Assembly (NCBI GenBank): GCA_032629725.1
Contig: JAFEVB010000002.1
Location: 2,604,001 to 2,668,000 of the forward strand
Source of the DNA: Gremmenia infestans
Lineage: Eukaryota; Ascomycota; Leotiomycetes; Helotiales; Hamatocanthoscyphaceae
Reading direction: 5' to 3'
Length of the DNA: 64,000 nucleotides
The notes under the pieces were generated by a model that saw only the letters and a program-made list of their open reading frames with translations, was not told the origin of the DNA and did no database searches. This document shows, piece after piece, positions 56,828-64,000 of this stretch. A program made the translations under genes and the position numbers. Position 1 is the stretch's first letter; each line of letters begins with the position of its first letter.

Positions 56828-59800
56828 ATGACGGACCAGCAGCGCGATGTGTCGCAGTACAAATACTCGGCGATGTCCAACCTGGTTCTCCAGGCGGACC
56901 GTCGATTTGTTACTCGGCGCAATGATGAAGTTACAGGAGACCCGGAGTCACTTGCGGGGCACCTGAGCATCCGCGATATGGGTTCTCGTAACGCCCGCGA
57001 CGATGCCCCGAAGCAGAAGAAAAAAGCTTCTGGGCTCCCAGATTTAGAGAGAGGCGGTCTTCGGGAAGGGCAGGAAGTACTGGAACGAGAACAACGAAAA
57101 CGAAAGCGTGGAGAACCAGCACAACTTCGAGGGACTGGGATTTTGTCTGCAGCGGATGCGTTGGTGGAAGGTATCGTGTATCGACCGAGGACATCAGCCA
57201 CACGAGCAACGTACGACCTGATTCTGACGACTGTTGCAAACAACCTTGGGGACGTTTCGCATGAGATCGTGCGAAGCGCTGCAGATGCCGTTCTAGAGTT
57301 CTTGAAGGACGATGACATGAAGGATTTTGACAAGAAGAAGGAGATTGATGACTTACTGGGTGCGACAATGACCCCCAAACAATTTAACGAACTGGTGAAC
57401 CTGGGGAAGAAAATTACCGACTATGAAGCACAGGATGAAGACGAAGTTATGGCAGATGGAGAAAATGGTGCGGAGGATGGGGCCGAAATTGATGATCGCC
57501 AAGGGGTGGCCGTTGTGTTCGACGACAATTCCGAGGATGAAGATGGTGCTGAGATGGTCGACGAGATTCGAGACGAGTCTTCCGAAGACGAAGCCGACAT
57601 GGAGGAACGTCCAGGAGCCGAGGAAGCTGCAACTGCTGGTGGCGCCGGAGAAGATAGAGGAACAGGCGCAGAAGAGCTACCTGAAGAAGAGGCTATAATT
57701 ATAGATTCTGGCCCAGCTAACGGTGGAGCTGGGAAGGAGAAAGAGAAAAACTTCATACCTGCTCGAGACATAGATGCGTACTGGCTCCAGAGGCAAATTG
57801 GTACAATTTATTCCGACGCACATATCCAACAAGTCAAGACCCAACAAGCTCTGCATACGCTTTCAGGGGCTCCCGAGGAGGAAGGTGGCGAAGAGAAGCC
57901 ACTGAGAGAAATTGAGAACGACCTGGCGGAGCTCTTCGATTATGAGAACCATGAGCTTGTTCATAAGCTCATTTCAAATCGAGATAAAGTTGTTTGGCTC
58001 ACTCGATTAGCTCGAGCCGAGGATGACGAAGCGCGCGGTGTTGTTGAACGAGAAATTGCCGCTGAGGATTTACGATGGATCTTAGATGAATTAACAGGTG
58101 TGACTTCTTCCGGGGATGGATCAAGGAAACGCAAACTAGAGATCAAGATGGACCTCGACGTGCCCGATTCTTACACAGATGCTTCTTCTAAAGCAGAGAA
58201 TGGAGGTGACGGTGGCCTTGTTGGTGGTCTGCAACCCAAGAAACTCATCAATCTCGAGAATCTTGTCTTTGACCAAGGAAACCACCTGATGACCAACCCA
58301 AAGGTCAAGCTTCCGGAGGGATCGACCAAGCGTACATTCAAGGGTTATGAGGAAATTCATGTCCCAGCTCCAAAGAAGCGCAATGAGCCAACTGATCGTG
58401 ATATACCCGTCACGGAGATGCCAGAGTGGGCTAGGGTGCCTTTCGGCTCAACGGCGAAGCTCAACAAGATACAATCCAAATGCTTTCCAGAGGCATTCAA
58501 TGATGATGGCAATATGCTCATTTGTGCCCCCACTGGTAGTGGAAAGACCAATGTCGGCATGTTGACTATCCTTCGTGAGATTGGGAAGAACCGAAACCCC
58601 GAGACTGGGGAAATCAACCTGGATGCGTTCAAGATTGTCTACATTGCACCCCTCAAGGCGCTGGTCCAGGAACAGGTTGGAAATTTTGGGGGCCGCCTGA
58701 AGGAATATGGAATTCAAGTCTCCGAATTGACTGGTGATCGACAACTCACAAAGCAGCAAATAGCTGATACCCAAATCATTGTAACAACACCTGAAAAATG
58801 GGATGTTATTACACGAAAGGCAACAGATCTCAGCTATACAAATCTGGTGCGCCTCATTATCATTGATGAAATCCATCTTTTGCACGATGACCGTGGACCT
58901 GTTCTAGAAAGCATTGTTAGTCGGACTATTCGAAAGATGGAGCAAACAGGAGATCCTGTTCGCCTTGTTGGACTTTCAGCTACACTTCCCAACTACCGAG
59001 ATGTCGCAAGCTTTCTCCGAGTTGATCCAACAAAAGGAATGTTCCATTTTGACGGATCCTTCCGGCCCTGCCCACTTCGCCAAGAGTTCGTTGGTATCAC
59101 TGAGAAGAAAGCTATCAAGCAATTGAAGACAATGAACGACGTGACTTATACAAAAGTCCTCGAGCATGTCGGAACCAACCGCAATCAAATGATCATATTC
59201 GTCCACTCGCGCAAAGAAACATCCAAGACTGCTAGGTATATTCGAGACAAGGCTTTAGAGATGGAGACAATTGGTCAAATCCTCAAGAGTGATGCTGGTA
59301 GCAGAGAGATCCTTAGTAGCGAGGCCGAAGCTGTCAACGACCGAGAGTTGAAGGATCTACTTCCTTACGGATTTGGTATTCATCACGCAGGCATGACCAG
59401 AACAGATCGAACTTCGGTCGAAGATCTTTTCAGCTCTGGAGACATACAAGTGCTAGTCTGTACTGCTACCTTGGCTTGGGGTGTGAACTTGCCAGCACAT
59501 ACCGTCATTATTAAGGGCACACAAGTCTACTCACCAGAAAAAAAAAGAAAAGGGAAGGGGAGGGTGTTTGGGATGCTGAGATGAGGCCGCAGGACTTGTT
59601 TGCGAAATGGCTGGGGGGAAGCTTGGCGGGCGAACGGTGTGGCCGGTCACAAGAATGGGAAGGGGACGGTGAGGCGTGTGGAGTAAGAGTGGGGGAGTTA
59701 GTCATGAACATCAAAGCGGGGAGAAGTGTCGGAAGAGGTTGAGGGGTGTAGGCCTTTTCACTGTCGGGTAACCTAGCAACTTAAATTGTGAGGGGGAATG

Positions 59801-62800
59801 GGGTAAGTGAGTGAATGCCGGGGTTAGGGGCCGATTATAGAATGCTGAAGTGTCATGGGAATGGGTCGGTTGTGAGTCGGATGAGTGGTAAGGGGTTATT
59901 GGGGATTGGGGAGTTTATGTTATATTTGTAGGGTGTGGGTAAGGGGGGTGGTAAGAAAGATGTGAAGGAAAGAGTGAGCGGGGGGAGGGTTAGGTTTAGG
60001 AGATGTTGTGGGGGTTATGTTAGGGGTTAATGTGGATAGAGGATAAGTAGGGAGAGTTTTGATGTTTATAGGATTTTTGGTATTTGTTTTATGGTTTTGG
60101 GGGATGGGATTGAAGGGTGAGGGTAGTTGGGAGATATGGAGTATGATAATGTAGGATTGGATTTATGTTTGTATAATATGTTATGGTGGTGGTAAAATTG
60201 AGGTTGTGGTAAGTGTGGGGAGGTATTTGGGTTGTTGTTAAGTAGATTTTTTTGGGGTAGAATTTGGGGGTAGGGAAATGGATATTTTTATGGGGTTGTA
60301 GATTAGTTGTGATGGGAGGAGATTTATGGATGTGTAAGGGAGGAGGAGTTAAGATGGGTTGGAAGTAAGTAGTGTTGGGTTAATGATGAGATTGTATAAG
60401 AGAATGGGGGGTTTGGTAAAGATTTTTGTGGATGTAAGGGGGGATTTTTATAGGGTTGAGGGATTTGGAGTTTTTAATGGTAAATTAGTGTAAAATGGAT
60501 ATTGTGAAGAGGGAAATTTGAGGATTTTGAAGTATTTTATGTAAGTTGTTAATTTAGGTGTTGGTGAATACTTTTAGATATAAATGAAAATCTCAAACTG
60601 GCGGCATCTAGGCCAAAATTCCCAATTGAGATAAAATACACCGATGACAAGATCAATGCTGAGAGTCGAACTGACAATAACACCCAAATTTGAATGGGAT
60701 GATGAGATTCATGGCGCAGCGGAAAGCTTTTGGATTATTGCCGAGGACTGTGATGGAGAGGACATCTTGTTTCACGATCAATTCATCTTACGAAAGGATT
60801 TCGCTGAAGCAGAAATGAATGAGCATATAGTTGAGTTCACTGTACCCATTACAGAGCCGATGCCTCCGCATTACTTTGTCTCCGTTATATCCGACAGATG
60901 GATGCATTCTGAGACCAAGCTACCGGTCTCATTTCAGAAGCTAATCTTGCCGGAGAAGTTCCCGCCTCATACGCCTCTTCTTGATCTCCAACCTCTCCCA
61001 GTTGCTGCTCTCAAGACCGATGATTTTAAGGCTTTATATCCGGAATGGGAACGATTCAACAAGATACAAACGCAGACCTTTAACTCTCTGTACTCGACAG
61101 ATGAGAATGTCTTCGTTGGCGCTCCAACAGGAAGTGGAAAGACGGTCTGCGCAGAATTTGCCTTGCTTCATCATTGGTCGAAGCATGATGCAGGTCGAGC
61201 AGTCTATATTGCGCCATTTCAGGAGCTGGTCAACCTCCGACTACAGGATTGGCAACAGAGATTTTCTAAGCTTCGTGGAGGGAAAGAAATTGTCAAATTG
61301 ACAGGTGAAACCACGGCTGACCTTAAGATTCTTGACCGAGGTGACCTGATTCTGGCTACACCAGCCCAATGGGATGTTTTATCGCGACAGTGGCAACGAC
61401 GAAAGAACATCCAGACCATCCAGTTGTTCATTGCTGATGAGTTACACATGCTCGGTGGCCAGTCTGGGTTCATTTATGAGATCGTTGTCTCCCGGATGCA
61501 TTACATTCGCTCCCAGACTGAGCAACCTCTACGCATCGTCGGTCTCAGTGTCTCGCTCTCTAATGCTCGAGACGTTGGTGAATGGATTGATGCCAAGAAA
61601 CACAACATCTATAACTTCAGCCCCCATGTTCGTTCGGTGCCTTTGGAGCTCCATATCCAATCGTTCACTATTCCTCACTTCCCATCTCTAATGCTTGCTA
61701 TGGCCAAGCCGACCTACCATTCCATTCTCCAGATGTCGCCAGACAAGCCTGCACTTGTATTTGTACCCAACAGGAAGCAAGCACGATCTACCACTCGGGA
61801 TCTACTATCCGCTTGCGTTGCTAGCGATGACGAAGACCGCTTCCTACATGCCGATGCTCCGCAGATGGCGCCACTCCTTGAACGAATAAGCGAGGAGGCA
61901 TTGGCGGAATCAATTTCGCACGGTATTGGATATTATCATGAGGCCTTGACCACAAGTGATAAGCGGATTGTCAAGCATCTGTATGACAATGGAGCTATCC
62001 AAGTCATGGTAGCATCTCGCGACGTTTGTTGGGAATTGGATTGCGCAGCTCATCTTGTCATCGTAATGGGGACTCAATACTATGAGGGCCGGGAACACCG
62101 ATATGTGGACTACCCATTGAGCGAGGTCCTGCAGATGTTTGGCAAAGCTTCACGTCCACTTGTGGACAAACTCAGCAGAGGAGTTTTAATGGTACCAGCT
62201 GTCAAGCGCGAGTACTATAAGAAATTCTTGAATGAAGCTCTGCCAATTGAAAGTCATCTTCAGGTCTACTTACACGATGCATTTGTATCGGAGATCAGCA
62301 CCAAAATGATCGAGTCTGCTGATGATGCAATCAACTGGACGACCTTCACCTACTTCTATCGCCGGCTTTTAGCAAATCCGAGCTACTACAGCCTTACAAA
62401 CACATCGCACGAGGGCCTCAGCACGCACTTGTCTGACCTTGTTGAAACCACCTTGAAGGACCTGGCAGAGTTCAAGATCATTGATTTAGATGAAGAAGAT
62501 GACTCCGTGACACCTTTAAATGCTGCTATGATCGCTGCATACTACAACATCTCTTATATTACTATGCAAACCTTCTTACTGTCACTCACTGGGCGGACAA
62601 AGTTGAAGGGTATCCTAGAGATCATAACATCAGCAACCGAATTTGAATCCATTCCGATCAGAAGACACGAGGATAGTCTCATCCGACGCGTCTATGATCG
62701 AATTCCAGTCAAGATGGCCCAGCCCAGTTACGACTCGCCCCACTTCAAGGCGTTTGTGCTCCTTCAAGCACATTTCTCAAGGATGCAACTTCCCATCGAT

Positions 62801-63601
62801 CTGGCGAAGGATCAGGAAATCATATTAACAAAGGTCCTCAGCTTGCTTAGCGCCACTGTTGATATATTGTCTTCTGACGGCCATATCAACGCCATGAACG
62901 CAATGGAGATGTCTCAAATGGTTGTGCAGGCCATGTGGGATCGTGATAGTCCTCTAAGGCAGATCCCTAACTTTACTCCGGAGGTTGTCAAGGCCGCAAA
63001 TGACTTTGGGTATGTGTCCCTCCTAGTTAATAAACGTATGTTTACTAAAACTGACCCCTTTTACAGTATAAAGGACGTATTTGAATTTATGGAGGCTATG
63101 GACCCTTCCGAAAACCCCAACTACGAAGCTCTCATCAAGCGACTGGGTCTGTCGCAATCTCAGTTGGGACAAGCAGCCAGTTTCACGAACAATAAATACC
63201 CGAATATTGAACTTGACTTCGAGGTTGAGGATCCGGACGAGATTACCGCCGGAGCGCCTTCGTATCTTAAGGTTAAGATCACACGAGAAGTGGATGACGA
63301 GGATGAGTCGACGGATGTGGACACAACTGTTCACGCGCCATTCTATCCAGTGAAGAAAATGGAGAATTGGTGGCTGGTTGTCGGCGAGGAGAGCTCAAAG
63401 ACCCTGCTCGCGATCAAGCGCATCACAATAGGAAGGTCTTTGAACGTGAAACTGGAATACACCGTCCCGACACCTGGAAAGCACGAGCTCAAGCTATTCC
63501 TCATGAGCGACAGCTATAGTGGGGTCGATCAAGATCCGAGCTTTTCTGTTACTGTGGCCGAAGGCATGGAGGAAGATGACGAGGAATCGGGCGAAGAGTA
63601 A
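56828..63601 (+). CDS. brr2: Brr2-type U5 snRNP RNA helicase, interrupted by an anomalous block
   Basis: Ski2-like helicase that unwinds U4/U6 during spliceosome activation. 56828..~59545 reads cleanly: N-terminus with YKYSAMSNLVLQADRR, an acidic stretch, then cassette 1 with motif I APTGSGKT (residues 567-574), DEIH (680-683), GLSATLPN, and HHAGMTRTDRTSVEDLFSSG through HTVIIKGTQVYSPEK. The frame then collapses and meets TGA at 59582..59584. From about 60644 it resumes with TRSMLRVELTITPKFEWDDE, then cassette 2 with GAPTGSGKT, ADELH and SVSLSNA in place of the SAT motif (the known degenerate second cassette), and a C-terminal Sec63 unit to the stop at 63601. A 57-nt intron at 63010..63066 is in frame and stop-free; removing it gives GIKDVFEFMEAMDP. 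The gap length (~1.1 kb) fits the missing winged-helix and first Sec63 unit, so this is one gene with a corrupted middle, not two genes. Confidence 0.9.
59546..60640 (+). other. Cytosine-depleted anomalous block inside BRR2
   Basis: Starting just after the codons for SPEK, the plus strand loses C progressively: 10 C in 59581..59640, 6 to 8 per 60 to 59880, then a single C (59979) in 59879..60570. C returns gradually from 60571 to normal by about 60600. G rises to about 40% (25 of 60 at 60001..60060), so this is not simple C-to-T change. Traces of the expected protein persist at both ends, out of frame: Pro-Gln-Asp at 59587..59595, where Brr2 has PQD before its LGRAGRP motif, and Lys-Phe-Pro near 60614, shortly before the conserved MTRSM. 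The length matches the missing coding sequence. Confidence 0.85.
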
Positions 63602-64000
63602 GATCTTGTTGGCTTCCAGCTGCCAAAAAGTGTGTTGTATAATAGACCGAATATCAGGGAGTGTTTAGAAGAGGAGATACAAGACGAGACGCCTTCCAAT
63701 GGGATCCCTTCCCTTCCCTTGGCTGTCAGTGATTGTGTTGCCTGTAGCACGGGCAGGCGCAGAGTACCCAGCGATTTGTGATTGGCCAGGCTCCCGGTAG
63801 AAGGGGGTTGGGGTTGGGGTTGGTTGCCCCAGATGGCGTTGGCGTTGTTCTCAGAACGTGAGCTTTTTCCAGCACCGACTTTTCTCTTCGATTCCATCTG
63901 TTTTGAGTCATTCTACTTACTATCCAACTCATTGAGACTGCTCTATGCGCAATTGTCCCTTCCCATTGTTCTCTTGTTCTTCTTCTTGATCAAGCGATCT
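63602..64000. other. BRR2 3' flank to window edge
   Basis: About 400 bases. They contain GGTTGG-type runs near 63807..63823 and a CT-rich end. Minus-strand ORFs here are low-complexity Asn/Pro/Gln strings. A neighbouring gene may start beyond the right edge, but none is supported. Confidence 0.5.

Noticed and set aside
56818..57378. 186-codon minus-strand ORF over the BRR2 start
   Set aside because: Antisense to strongly conserved BRR2 sequence.
59990..60040. TTAGG/TTAGGG-like motifs suggesting an interstitial telomere
   Set aside because: Not tandem or regular; they follow from the C-free, G/T-rich composition of the block.
59546..60640. Transposon or foreign insertion in BRR2
   Set aside because: Length equals the missing coding sequence, no terminal repeats or target-site duplication, and eroded Brr2 residues persist at both ends.
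56828..63601. Two separate helicase genes (56828..59584 and 60644..63601)
   Set aside because: The halves are complementary parts of one Brr2 architecture, and the gap length fits the missing middle.

Overview
This is a gene-dense stretch of nuclear DNA from a filamentous ascomycete (Pezizomycotina). Almost every gene has short introns of 48-100 nt with GT..AG ends and fungal branch-like CTAAC/CTGAC motifs. The encoded proteins are typical fungal orthologues: cytosolic pyruvate carboxylase, a mitochondrially targeted arginine-specific carbamoyl-phosphate synthase, a fungal CLIP-170, and small GPI and Ser-rich proteins. A placement in Leotiomycetes would fit but is only a guess. There is no phage, plasmid, CRISPR or secondary-metabolite cluster. 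The exon coordinates below come from reading splice sites by eye and checking phase, so each multi-exon CDS closes to a multiple of three.

Layout. 1-0.5 kb: 3' end of clathrin heavy chain. 2.2-6.9 kb: pyruvate carboxylase, with a cluster of tiny 5' exons. 8.2-9.7 kb: two small Ser-rich proteins of unknown function with similar C-termini. 10.0-13.0 kb: ribosomal protein uL5 (L11), spliceosomal SmB and mitochondrial pyruvate carrier 1. 13.9-14.6 kb: a probable decayed gene. 16.4-18.1 kb: a four-TM membrane protein. 20.6-22.9 kb: the last two steps of purine synthesis (AICAR transformylase/IMP cyclohydrolase). 24.9-25.2 kb: a small GPI-anchored protein. 26.1-27.3 kb: a thioredoxin-PITH protein. 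28.9-31.4 kb: CLIP-170. 31.4-34.0 kb: an AT-rich, gene-poor tract with a tRNA-Ile(UAU)-like split tRNA. 34.1-45.3 kb: GPATCH11-like, a mitochondrial PPR-like protein, ORC3, a small hypothetical protein, SEC66 and NPL4. 45.9-53.2 kb: carbamoyl-phosphate synthase large chain and phenylalanyl-tRNA synthetase alpha. 54.1-54.7 kb: a candidate tail-anchored small protein. 55.1-63.6 kb: a coiled-coil hypothetical protein, divergent from the spliceosomal helicase BRR2.

The genes are mostly unrelated housekeeping functions and not a pathway cluster. Loose themes are pyruvate use (PYC and MPC1), splicing (SmB, GPATCH11-like, BRR2), ER/ubiquitin (SEC66, NPL4) and nucleotide/arginine synthesis. Two divergent pairs share very short promoters (PPR-like/ORC3, 121 bp; coiled-coil protein/BRR2, 116 bp).

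The strangest object is inside BRR2. About 1.1 kb between its first helicase cassette and the following Sec63 region has roughly the expected length but is replaced by a sequence that loses cytosine progressively: 692 nt (59879-60570) contain one C. I regard a sequencing or assembly artefact as most likely, but it needs to be settled because it breaks an essential gene. The best biological hypotheses are a stop-free 51-nt terminal intron in the GPI-protein gene whose retention would swap the anchor signal for a charged tail, the unusual split tRNA, and the microexon-rich 5' end of pyruvate carboxylase.
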